A stretch of DNA of 6,160 nt, taken from positions 1 through 6,160 of the forward strand of contig CAMNVW010000090.1 in the NCBI GenBank assembly GCA_946563605.1. Direction: 5' to 3'. A program made the position numbers and the translations under genes. The notes under the pieces are model-generated. The model worked only from the letters and a program-made list of their open reading frames with translations. It made no database searches and was not told the origin of the DNA. Below are positions 1-6,109 of this stretch, piece by piece (the stretch's first letter is position 1; every line of letters begins with the position of its first letter). The DNA is from an uncultured Clostridia bacterium (GTDB lineage Bacteria; Bacillota; Clostridia; Oscillospirales; Ruminococcaceae).

Positions 1-15
1 GGAGAGTTGAGAATT

Positions 16-1524
16 ATGGCTTTTTATTTTAATGAACCATCCCATACCTTTGGGGAATATCTGTTAGTTCCGGGTTATTCTTCTTCTGAATGTGTCCCTG
101 CAAATGTTAGCCTCAAAACCCCGCTTGTCAAATTTAAAAAGGGTCAGGAAGAGTGTCCTCTGACACTGAACATTCCGCTGGTATCTGCAATCATGCAGTC
201 CGTTTCCGATGACAATATGGCAATCGCGCTGGCAAAAGAAGGCGGTATTTCCTTTATCTATGGTTCCCAGTCCGTTCAGGATGAGGCTGCAATGGTTGCA
301 AGAGTAAAAAGCTATAAGGCAGGCTTTGTAACCAGCGATTCCAACATCAGCCCTGACAAAACCTTGCAGGATGTTCTGAACCTCAAGGAAAAAACAGGTC
401 ACTCCACCGTCGCTGTTACTGATGACGGCACTGCAACCGGCAAACTGGTTGGTATCGTAACCAGCCGTGACTACCGCGTCAGCAGAATGAGCATGGATAC
501 GCCTGTTTCCGAGTTCATGACCAAGTACGAAAACCTGATCACCGCAGGTGCGGACACCTCTCTGAAAGAAGCAAACGATATTATCTGGGAGAACAAACTC
601 AATGCTCTGCCATTGGTTGACGAAAACCAGAGACTGAAATACTTCGTATTCCGCAAGGACTACGCATCCCACAAAGAAAATGCAAACGAACTGCTTGACC
701 AGCACAAACGCTATGTTGTCGGCGCAGGTATCAATACCCGCGACTACGAAGAGCGAGTTCCTGCTCTGGTAGAAGCAGGCGCTGACGTGCTGTGCATCGA
801 CTCTTCCGAAGGTTTCTCCGAGTGGCAGAAACGCACCATCGACTTCATTCGTGCAAAATATGGCGACAGCGTTAAAGTAGGTGCAGGCAACGTCGTTGAC
901 CGCGAAGGCTTCCTGTTCCTCGCAAAAGCAGGCGCTGACTTCATCAAAGTTGGTATCGGCGGCGGTTCCATCTGCATCACCCGTGAGCAGAAAGGTATCG
1001 GTCGCGGACAGGCTACCGCAGTTATCGAAGTAGCACAGGCTCGTGACGAGTACTTCAAAGAAACCGGCATCTACATTCCAATCTGCTCCGACGGCGGTAT
1101 CGTACAGGACTACCACATGACTTTGGCACTGGCAATGGGCTCCGACTTCATCATGCTCGGCCGTTACTTTGCTCGTTTTGATGAAAGCCCAACAAACAAG
1201 GTCAACATCAACGGCAACTACATGAAAGAGTACTGGGGCGAAGGTTCTGCCCGCGCAAGAAACTGGCAGCGTTATGACCTGGGCGGCGATAAGAAACTCT
1301 CCTTCGAGGAAGGCGTTGACTCCTACGTTCCATACGCAGGTTCGCTGAAAGATAACGTAGGTCTGTCGCTGAGCAAGGTTCGTTCCACCATGTGCAACTG
1401 CGGTGCGCTGACCATTCCAGAGCTTCAGGAAAAAGCAAAACTGACCCTGGTTTCTTCCGTTTCCATCGTCGAGGGCGGCAGCCACGATGTAGTCCTCAAA
1501 GACAGAGGCAATCAGATCATCTAA
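16..1524 (+). CDS. guaB: IMP dehydrogenase, Tritrichomonas-like bacterial type
   Basis: Oxidises IMP to XMP with NAD+, the committed step of guanine nucleotide synthesis, in the cytoplasm. The 502-residue product is full length and has the family layout: a TIM-barrel catalytic domain interrupted by a CBS-pair (Bateman) insert at roughly residues 100-220. Key sites are visible: the substrate-binding Asp262 in CIDSSEGFSEW, the active-site loop GGGSICIT with catalytic Cys320, the SDGGI phosphate-binding stretch, and the mobile-flap pair Arg419-Tyr420 in NWQRYDLGG. Compared from memory with the T. foetus enzyme (Asp261, Cys319, Arg418, Tyr419), every one is offset by exactly one residue, implying an almost gap-free match. 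ATG 16 is chosen over the in-frame TTG at 7 because GGAGAG at 1-6 is 9 bases upstream of it and abuts the TTG. The promoter lies outside the window. A hairpin follows the stop, so the gene probably ends its transcript. Confidence 0.97.
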   Translation: MAFYFNEPSHTFGEYLLVPGYSSSECVPANVSLKTPLVKFKKGQEECPLTLNIPLVSAIMQSVSDDNMAIALAKEGGISFIYGSQSVQDEAAMVARVKSYKAGFVTSDSNISPDKTLQDVLNLKEKTGHSTVAVTDDGTATGKLVGIVTSRDYRVSRMSMDTPVSEFMTKYENLITAGADTSLKEANDIIWENKLNALPLVDENQRLKYFVFRKDYASHKENANELLDQHKRYVVGAGINTRDYEERVPALVEAGADVLCIDSSEGFSEWQKRTIDFIRAKYGDSVKVGAGNVVDREGFLFLAKAGADFIKVGIGGGSICITREQKGIGRGQATAVIEVAQARDEYFKETGIYIPICSDGGIVQDYHMTLALAMGSDFIMLGRYFARFDESPTNKVNINGNYMKEYWGEGSARARNWQRYDLGGDKKLSFEEGVDSYVPYAGSLKDNVGLSLSKVRSTMCNCGALTIPELQEKAKLTLVSSVSIVEGGSHDVVLKDRGNQII

Positions 1525-1582
1525 CAATAAAGATAATATTTCGGGATATATTTCCCAGGAAATTTCTGAAGATGTTGTATGC

Positions 1583-1614
1583 AAACCCCTTCGCCAGCTG
1601 TGGCGGAGGGGTTT
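1583..1614 (+). terminator. Hairpin terminator after guaB
   Basis: A 14-base-pair stem (1583-1596 with 1601-1614, one G-U pair) closes a GCTG loop, 58 bases after the guaB stop and before the regulator promoter. It is GC-rich and stable, but only three T residues end the stem and no U tract follows. It could therefore be a weak or factor-assisted terminator, or a dispersed hairpin repeat. Confidence 0.55.
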
Positions 1615-1631
1615 GGTGCATATTCACGCGG

Positions 1632-1660
1632 TAGAAAAATAGCGACATCTGTGTTATAAT
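1632..1660 (+). promoter_or_regulatory. Sigma-A promoter of the HTH-TPR regulator
   Basis: A perfect TATAAT (1655-1660) is preceded by TGT, giving an extended -10 (TGnTATAAT). Seventeen bases upstream is TAGAAA (1632-1637), a 4-of-6 match to the -35 consensus. Transcription should start near 1667, so the leader is only about 15 bases and the ribosome binding site lies almost at the 5' end of the RNA. Confidence 0.75.
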
Positions 1661-1668
1661 AGGAAAGC

Positions 1669-1676
1669 AGGAGGTG
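1669..1676 (+). promoter_or_regulatory. Ribosome binding site deciding a TTG start
   Basis: AGGAGGTG is a near-perfect anti-16S match. It ends 5 bases before TTG 1682 but 11 bases before ATG 1688, favouring the TTG start for the regulator. Confidence 0.75.
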
Positions 1677-1681
1677 AAAAC

Positions 1682-2590
1682 TTGCAAATGTACAATATCG
1701 GATACTATATTCAAAGAATCAGGGAAGAAAAGAATATCAATCAAAGGGATCTTTGCAGGGGTATCTGCGACCGGACGACATTGTCCCGCATTGAAAATGG
1801 GAAACAGGAGCCGTCTTATCATGTTTTGAAGGCACTGTTACAGCGGCTGGATGTGGACGAAACTCAGGTTTTGCTGCTGTTGGGACCACAGGATTTTGAA
1901 ATTTCCAATCTGCAAAAGGAGATCACTGCGCTGAACACGAACCGCAATTTTCAGGAAGCGGCAGAAAAAATCCGCAGGCTCGAAGAAATCTCCGATCCTG
2001 CGGATAAGATCATGAAGCAGTTTATTCTGCGTTCCAAAGCGTTGGCGCACTATGGGGACGATTTTCCGGCTTCACGCGCACTGCTGACCGAAGCACTGCA
2101 GCAGACCCATCCTGATTTTGACTTTGACAAAATCAACGAATATCTATTGAGCATTGAAGAAATGAAGATTCTCAACCAGATTGCCAACAGCTATTCGGAG
2201 GAGGGCGACCGTCGTTATGGTATTCACATCTATTTCCAACTGTTTCAATATTTGGATGGCAGACTGATGAACACCGAAATGGAGTCCGTTGTTCTACCAA
2301 TGCTGGCTTATAACTATTCCAGACTGCTGGGACAGGAAAGACGGTATGAGGAGTGCATTGAGATGGCGACCCGTGGCTATGAAACCTGCGTTAAGTATAA
2401 TAAATGCAGAAATATGGGTGGACTGCTGCTCAATATAGCCTGCTGTTTGCACGATCTGGGTAAGTACGAAGAGAGCAAAGACAAACTTATTGATTCTTAT
2501 TATGCTTATCGTCTGATGAGAGATTTTAAAAGCTGTGAAGTAGTTCAAAATTATGCCGAAAAAACATTTGGCATAAAGTTTGAACACTAG
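1682..2590 (+). CDS. XRE-family HTH regulator with TPR-like C-terminal domain (RRNPP-type architecture)
   Basis: Probable cytoplasmic DNA-binding regulator of 302 residues. Residues about 6-58 form an XRE helix-turn-helix: the NQRDL helix at 20-24 followed by a recognition helix around 32-39 (TTLSRIEN), then the usual G-K and EPS turn. The rest, about 75-295, is helical with TPR-like pairs such as RRYEECIEMATRGYE and GKYEESKDKLIDSYY. This length and two-part layout match the RRNPP receptors (Rgg, PlcR, NprR and relatives), in which the TPR domain binds a short re-imported signalling peptide. Assignment to RRNPP is by architecture; peptide binding is not shown. It has its own promoter and ends 16 bases from a convergent gene for a small secreted peptide, a layout that fits a receptor with a cognate peptide precursor. 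The DNA target may be the large palindrome at 2905-2954. It could instead be an orphan HTH-TPR regulator. Confidence 0.88.
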   Translation: MQMYNIGYYIQRIREEKNINQRDLCRGICDRTTLSRIENGKQEPSYHVLKALLQRLDVDETQVLLLLGPQDFEISNLQKEITALNTNRNFQEAAEKIRRLEEISDPADKIMKQFILRSKALAHYGDDFPASRALLTEALQQTHPDFDFDKINEYLLSIEEMKILNQIANSYSEEGDRRYGIHIYFQLFQYLDGRLMNTEMESVVLPMLAYNYSRLLGQERRYEECIEMATRGYETCVKYNKCRNMGGLLLNIACCLHDLGKYEESKDKLIDSYYAYRLMRDFKSCEVVQNYAEKTFGIKFEH

Positions 2591-2606
2591 ACATGTTTAG
2601 CGAAAT

Positions 2607-2834
2607 TTAATCACTTTCACCCACTGGTCCGTTGATATAATCGCAAGGCATGATACCAGACTCTCCGTCGTTTTCCGGCGGCTGGGGGGTCTGGTTTTGT
2701 GTACCCTCGTCGCCCTCGTCTTCCACCGGCGGTGGGGTCGGCAGGTCGATCGATTTGGTTTCTGCGGCAAAGACGGTCATTGGGATGGCGGCAAGCATCA
2801 AAGCGGCAAGCAAAGTAACAAATGTTTTTTTCAT
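2607..2834 (-). CDS. Small secreted proline-rich acidic peptide, candidate signal precursor
   Basis: A 75-residue protein of no family I recognise. Residues 1-23 are a clear signal peptide: KK at the N-terminus, hydrophobic core VTLLAALMLAAIPM, and a VFA|AE cleavage site. The predicted mature part of about 52 residues is acidic and rich in Pro, Glu, Asp and Gly, with one Cys in the C-terminal stretch GIMPCDYINGPVGESD. The start is supported by AGAAAGGA (minus strand of 2846-2853), 11 bases upstream, slightly long spacing. A consensus promoter precedes it at 2880-2909. It is convergent with the HTH-TPR regulator with a 16-base gap and divergent from a serine protease. Size, export signal and position fit a pheromone precursor for that regulator, with the active peptide perhaps cut from the C-terminus. 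This is inference. A small cell-surface or secreted effector is the alternative. Confidence 0.75.
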   Translation of the reverse strand: MKKTFVTLLAALMLAAIPMTVFAAETKSIDLPTPPPVEDEGDEGTQNQTPQPPENDGESGIMPCDYINGPVGESD

Positions 2835-2862
2835 AAAAAATCAAGTCCTTTCTAAAATGGTT

Positions 2863-2872
2863 GTCGCGCGAC
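2863..2872. promoter_or_regulatory. Palindrome GTCGCGCGAC at the peptide-gene transcription start
   Basis: A perfect 10-base palindrome, extendable by two more paired bases on each side with one mismatch (2860-2875). It lies just downstream of the predicted -10 of the minus-strand peptide gene, about +1 to +10, where a bound repressor would block initiation. It is very GC-rich inside an AT-rich intergenic region. The binding protein is unknown. Confidence 0.45.
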
Positions 2873-2879
2873 TACTTAC

Positions 2880-2909
2880 ACTATAAGCATAAAAGTATAT
2901 GATTGTCAA
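2880..2909 (-). promoter_or_regulatory. Sigma-A promoter of the small secreted peptide
   Basis: On the minus strand there is a perfect -35 TTGACA (2904-2909) and TATAGT (2880-2885; 5 of 6) with an 18-base spacer. Transcription should start near 2873, giving a leader of about 39 bases. Confidence 0.75.
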
Positions 2910-2954
2910 GAGGCATTTCACGCACACTTTTGTGTGCGTGAAATGTCTATTGAC
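2905..2954. promoter_or_regulatory. 50-base inverted repeat between divergent promoters, candidate operator
   Basis: The core is a perfect 14-base inverted repeat, CATTTCACGCACAC (2914-2927), TTTT loop, and its complement at 2932-2945. It continues outward so that 21 of 23 arm positions are complementary; the exceptions are 2910/2949 and 2913/2946. The outer arms GTCAA and TTGAC are parts of the two divergent -35 boxes, so the symmetry axis lies exactly midway between them. It is upstream of both predicted start sites and has no T tail, so it is better read as a DNA site than as a terminator. A dimeric or tetrameric regulator could control both directions from here. Confidence 0.7.
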
Positions 2955-2978
2955 TTCTTTAGAAAAATGGGGTATGAT
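2950..2978 (+). promoter_or_regulatory. Sigma-A promoter of the protease operon
   Basis: TTGACT (2950-2955) and TATGAT (2973-2978), each 5 of 6 to consensus, have an optimal 17-base spacer. Transcription should start near 2985, which places the AAGGAG ribosome binding site at the extreme 5' end of the RNA. It probably drives the protease and the secreted two-domain protein together. Confidence 0.75.
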
Positions 2979-2984
2979 GGAAAC

Positions 2985-2990
2985 AAGGAG
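2985..2990 (+). promoter_or_regulatory. Ribosome binding site without a start codon
   Basis: AAGGAG is followed 5 bases later by AAG (2996-2998), in frame with the protease, where ATG would be expected. No ATG, GTG or TTG in the protease frame occurs until 3257. Confidence 0.55.
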
Positions 2991-2995
2991 CTCCG

Positions 2996-3571
2996 AAGAA
3001 AATAAAACAAAGTTGTACAAGAAATGGAACAGGATTTGTAATTGGTCCAAATGCAATTGCAACAGCAGCTCATAACTTTAATCATCCAACCTATGGCAGA
3101 GCAACATCGATTACTTGCTATGTCGGTGTTAGCACTGGCATAAGTTATCTGTATTCGGAAACAATAACTGATACAGCGAGATTCCTTCACCCATCTGAGT
3201 GGGATAGTACAAAAGGATACCGTTATGATTATGGAGTAATTAAATTAAAAAACAACATGACCAATGTCGGTTCGTTTGGCTTTGGCGCATACAGCGATAG
3301 TGTATTATCATCTAACACTTTTAAATTGATGGGATATGGTACAAATGGCTATCCATCTTCTGCAACAAGCACATTAAACAATATTGGCACAAATGATTTT
3401 TACTATGCCATTAACACCCGTCCAGGAGATAGCGGTTCTCCAGTTTATTATGGTAATGGTTCTGTTGCAGGTATCCATGCTTATGGTACTTCCTCAAGTG
3501 CTCAGTATCCTTCTGCAACAAGAATTACATCCAAAGTTTTTAATGACTTGAAAACTTGGAAATATCAGTAA
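2996..3571 (+). pseudogene. Trypsin-like serine protease (S1/V8 type), start codon and N-terminus missing
   Basis: The frame is open from 2978 to the stop at 3569-3571 and encodes the core of a chymotrypsin-fold serine protease resembling glutamyl-endopeptidase or V8-type enzymes. All three catalytic residues are present: His in GTGFVIGPNAIATAAH (codon 3071-3073), Asp in YDYGVIKL (3227-3229) and Ser in RPGDSGSP (3431-3433). Cys at 3014 and 3116 could form a disulphide. The first standard start codon, ATG 3257, would discard His and Asp and cannot give an active enzyme. An AAGGAG at 2985-2990 is ideally spaced from AAG 2996; reading that codon as ATG would give a 191-residue protein starting M-K-I-K-Q. 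Such enzymes are normally exported, yet no signal peptide or propeptide is encoded and the first beta strand looks short. Start loss or a 5' deletion is likely; sequencing error, or weak initiation at a non-standard codon, is possible. The gene is 25 bases upstream of a secreted protein in a likely operon. Confidence 0.75.
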
Positions 3572-3596
3572 GTTTTACCACAAAGGAGGTTTTCCT

Positions 3597-4337
3597 ATGA
3601 AAAAACGATTGCTTTGTGCCTTTCTTTGTACAGCTATGGTAATGGCTTCGTCGCTTCCTGCCTTTGCAGCAAAAACAACCACAAAGAAAACAACTCAAAC
3701 AAAACAGGAAGAAGTGCTGGAAGAAGCACCGGTTGAACCTTCAGACGATTTGGTTGCCGCGCCAATTCCTTTTGCAACCCTGCGGTTTGTGGACAAAAAT
3801 GGAAAACCGGTTCAGGGATTGTCGGTAAGTCATCCTCTTACCTATATCTTTACAGACAACAAGGGCATAGGCGACCTCGATCTTGCAGCGGCAACAAATT
3901 TTGCCGGATTTCTCAAGGATATCAAGATTGATTGGTCTAAACCGGTTGCATTTTCTGCAACAAATACGGTGAACAATGAAACCCAAAAATACAACGTCCG
4001 TTTAAGCAAAGACAATGTCAATGAATTGGTCTGGGACAAGGAAACGCCTGCACAAAGCGTAGCGAAGAAAAAGGAAAAGGTGCAGTTCCGTGTGATCGAC
4101 CAGAACGGCAAAGCAGTTCCTAACGCGCAGTTTGTTCTTCCTCCGCAGGATTTTCTTCTGCCAACCAACACCAGCGGCAAAACATGGTACTATGGCAAAG
4201 CATTTGAAAAATACAATGTTGGACTGAGCTATACCGATTCCAAGGGAAACGACCAATATGTGACAAAGGTTGTCACTATCCGCGACAAGCATCTGAAAAA
4301 TGGAAAGATGGGCATTACCTTTAAAGTGACAGTTTAA
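3597..4337 (+). CDS. Secreted protein with two beta-sandwich-like repeats, function unknown
   Basis: A 246-residue protein I cannot assign to a named family. AAAGGAGG at 3582-3589, 7 bases before ATG 3597, fixes the start. Residues 1-24 are a signal peptide with positive start, hydrophobic core and AFA|AK cleavage site. A Thr/Lys/Gln-rich then Glu/Pro-rich linker (about 25-57) follows. Two related units come next: FATLRFVDKNGKPVQGLSV (about 59-150) and VQFRVIDQNGKAVPNAQFVL (about 159-246). Each opens with the beta-strand, D-x-N-G-K, turn pattern seen in Cna-B-like and carboxypeptidase-regulatory-like domains, which suggests internal duplication. There is no LPxTG motif or C-terminal membrane segment, so release or non-covalent wall attachment is expected. 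It follows the protease by 25 bases and probably shares its promoter. It may be a substrate or partner of the protease, or an adhesin-like surface protein; neither is shown. Confidence 0.85.
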   Translation: MKKRLLCAFLCTAMVMASSLPAFAAKTTTKKTTQTKQEEVLEEAPVEPSDDLVAAPIPFATLRFVDKNGKPVQGLSVSHPLTYIFTDNKGIGDLDLAAATNFAGFLKDIKIDWSKPVAFSATNTVNNETQKYNVRLSKDNVNELVWDKETPAQSVAKKKEKVQFRVIDQNGKAVPNAQFVLPPQDFLLPTNTSGKTWYYGKAFEKYNVGLSYTDSKGNDQYVTKVVTIRDKHLKNGKMGITFKVTV

Positions 4338-4353
4338 TTTCACCCACAATACA

Positions 4354-4391
4354 AACAAGGAAGGACATCCGAGAGGATGTCCTTCCTTGTT
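4354..4391. terminator. Strong hairpin terminator between convergent genes
   Basis: A perfect 17-base-pair stem (4354-4370 with 4375-4391) with a GAGA loop lies 16 bases after the secreted-protein stop and 20 bases before the 3' end of gpmI. On the plus strand it is followed by TTATATTTT-like sequence; on the minus strand by a weaker T-rich stretch. It probably terminates transcripts from both directions. Confidence 0.88.
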
Positions 4392-4411
4392 ATATTTTGC
4401 AAATTTGCAGA

Positions 4412-5926
4412 TTACAGGATGATGGATTCGCCGGTCATTGCCTGCGGCTGCGGCAAACCTAAAATTTTCAGCATGGTCGGCGCGATGTCGGCAAGGCGGC
4501 CTTCGCGCAGCTTGCAGCTGCCCTGACCAATCACCAAAAACGGCACCGGATTGGTGGTGTGCGCGGTGAACGGCGAGCCGTCCTGTTCATACATCTGGTC
4601 GGCGTTGCCGTGGTCGGCGGTCAGCAGAACGGTGCCCTGCATCGCCAGCACCTTTTCCACCACTTTGCCAACACATTCGTCCACTGCCTCCACCGCTTTG
4701 ACCGCCGCATCAAATACACCGGTGTGTCCAACCATGTCGCAGTTCGCAAAGTTGAGGATCACGACGTCATATTTGCCGCTGTTCAGCCTTTGCAGAAGCT
4801 CGTCGGTGACAAGATACGCGCTCATCTCCGGCTGCAAATCGTAGGTCGCCACCTTCGGGGAGTTGATCAGCGCGCGTTCCTCCCCCTCGGAAACGGTTTC
4901 GACGCCGCCATTGAAGAAGAAGGTGACGTGAGCATATTTTTCTGTTTCTGCAATGCGCAGCTGGGTCAGTCCCTGCTTGGAAATGTATTCACCAAAGGTG
5001 TCGTGCAGACTTTGCGGCTTGAAAGCGACCTGCACATTCGGCATGGTTGCGTCGTATTGGGTCATGCAGACGTAGTACAACGGGAACAGCTCGCGCGCAA
5101 ATCCGGTGAAGTCGGGATCGACCAGCGTGCGGGTGATTTCACGCGCGCGGTCTGGACGGAAGTTGTAGAACACAACCGAATCGTTGGCGGAGATTCTGCC
5201 CTCGGTCGGCTCACCGATTACGCACGGCACTACAAATTCGTCGGTGACGTTGTCGGCGTAGGAATTTTCCACTGCACGAACGGCATCGCCGCACAAAACG
5301 CCCTTGCCCAAAACAAGAGCATCGTAGGCTTTTTGCACGCGCTCCCAGCGGTTATCGCGATCCATTGCGTAGTATCTGCCCATCACCGAGGAGATCTTGC
5401 CGACGCCGAGTTCAGAACATTTGTTCTGAAGCTGTGCGACAAAATCTTTGCCGGAGGAAGGCGGAACATCTCTGCCATCCAAGAAGCAATGAATATATAC
5501 TTTAGAAAGATCGTTTTTCTTTGCCATTTCCAGCAGGCCAAACAAATGTTCTATGTGACTGTGTACACCGCCGTCGGACAAGAGTCCCATCAGGTGCAGC
5601 GCGGAATCGTGCTGTCTGCAATTTTCGATTGCACCCAGCAGCGCTTCGTTCTGGAAGAAATCGCCGTCCTGGATGGATTTGGTGATGCGGGTCAGCTCCT
5701 GATAAACGATGCGGCCTGCGCCGATGTTGGTGTGTCCGACCTCGGAGTTGCCCATCTGCCCGTCAGGCAGACCGACGTCCAGACCGGACGCACCCAGTTG
5801 GGTGTGTGGATATGCAGAAAAATAGCGGTCAAGGTTCGGCTTGTTTGCCTGATGGATGGCATTGCCGTAATCGGAGGAATTGATGCCAAAGCCGTCGAGA
5901 ATCATTAAGACGAGTGGATGTTTCAT
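4412..5926 (-). CDS. gpmI: 2,3-bisphosphoglycerate-independent phosphoglycerate mutase
   Basis: Interconverts 3- and 2-phosphoglycerate in glycolysis and gluconeogenesis in the cytoplasm, using two Mn2+ ions and a phosphoserine intermediate. The 504-residue product has the usual length for the alkaline-phosphatase-superfamily enzyme. Visible motifs are MILDGFG with metal ligand Asp11, MGNSEVGHTNIG with the phosphorylated Ser61, FLDGRDVPPSSG and MGRYYAMDRDNRW of the transferase domain, FRPDRAREITR for substrate binding, and the C-terminal metal sites NFANCDMVGHTG, LLTADHGNAD and AHTTNPVPF. AGAAGGTG (minus strand of 5934-5941) is 7 bases before the ATG, fixing the start. GC is higher than in the neighbouring accessory genes (one hand-counted line, 4561-4620, is 41 of 60). 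It may end an operon whose earlier genes lie past the window edge; I could not identify a convincing promoter at 5942-6160. Confidence 0.97.
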   Translation of the reverse strand: MKHPLVLMILDGFGINSSDYGNAIHQANKPNLDRYFSAYPHTQLGASGLDVGLPDGQMGNSEVGHTNIGAGRIVYQELTRITKSIQDGDFFQNEALLGAIENCRQHDSALHLMGLLSDGGVHSHIEHLFGLLEMAKKNDLSKVYIHCFLDGRDVPPSSGKDFVAQLQNKCSELGVGKISSVMGRYYAMDRDNRWERVQKAYDALVLGKGVLCGDAVRAVENSYADNVTDEFVVPCVIGEPTEGRISANDSVVFYNFRPDRAREITRTLVDPDFTGFARELFPLYYVCMTQYDATMPNVQVAFKPQSLHDTFGEYISKQGLTQLRIAETEKYAHVTFFFNGGVETVSEGEERALINSPKVATYDLQPEMSAYLVTDELLQRLNSGKYDVVILNFANCDMVGHTGVFDAAVKAVEAVDECVGKVVEKVLAMQGTVLLTADHGNADQMYEQDGSPFTAHTTNPVPFLVIGQGSCKLREGRLADIAPTMLKILGLPQPQAMTGESIIL

Positions 5927-5997
5927 AGGAATACACCTTCTTATGAGTATGAAATCAATGGGGATGTTTCTGGGATTAAAAAATGAAAGTTTTTGGT

Positions 5998-6019
5998 TGA
6001 GCTTTTTTCAAAAAGCTCA
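5998..6019. repeat. Inverted repeat TGAGCTTTTT / AAAAAGCTCA
   Basis: A perfect 10-base arm pair separated by TC. On the minus strand it is a short stem without a convincing T tail, so it is a poor terminator. First member of the hairpin cluster, 72 bases upstream of the gpmI start. Confidence 0.75.
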
Positions 6020-6109
6020 CAGATTCCAAAGACAGAGTCTTTGGTTGGGTTTGGGACAACGTCCCAACATAAAAATAATATAAAAAATAAAAAATCGTTT
6101 GGGGTAGTA

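Noticed and set aside
7..15. TTG 7 as the guaB start, adding three residues.
   Set aside because: It directly abuts the GGAGAG ribosome binding site, leaving no spacing; ATG 16 is well placed and matches the family N-terminus.
64..1584. A 506-codon minus-strand open frame antisense to guaB.
   Set aside because: Its product is Cys/Val/Phe-rich without family motifs, and the plus strand carries an unmistakable full-length IMP dehydrogenase. It is a codon-bias shadow.
2607..2834. The small protein as an Agr-type cyclic peptide precursor because of its C-terminal-region Cys.
   Set aside because: It carries a cleavable signal peptide rather than an amphipathic AgrD leader, and no AgrB-like membrane protease is present.
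2911..2948. The large inverted repeat as an intrinsic terminator.
   Set aside because: Neither strand has a T tract after the stem, and it lies upstream of both predicted transcription starts with no gene reading into it.
2974..3075. ATG 2974/2977 opening a short frame that overlaps the protease in another frame.
   Set aside because: It lies inside the predicted -10 box, ends after about 33 codons, has no signal peptide, and a single frameshift into the protease frame would not restore a normal N-terminus.
2615..4347. TTTCACCCAC found at both 2615-2624 and 4338-4347.
   Set aside because: A 10-base match with one copy inside the peptide coding sequence; too short to call a repeat or operator.
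4559..5908. A 449-codon plus-strand open frame antisense to gpmI.
   Set aside because: No ribosome binding site or recognisable domain; the minus strand encodes complete phosphoglycerate mutase in the same interval.
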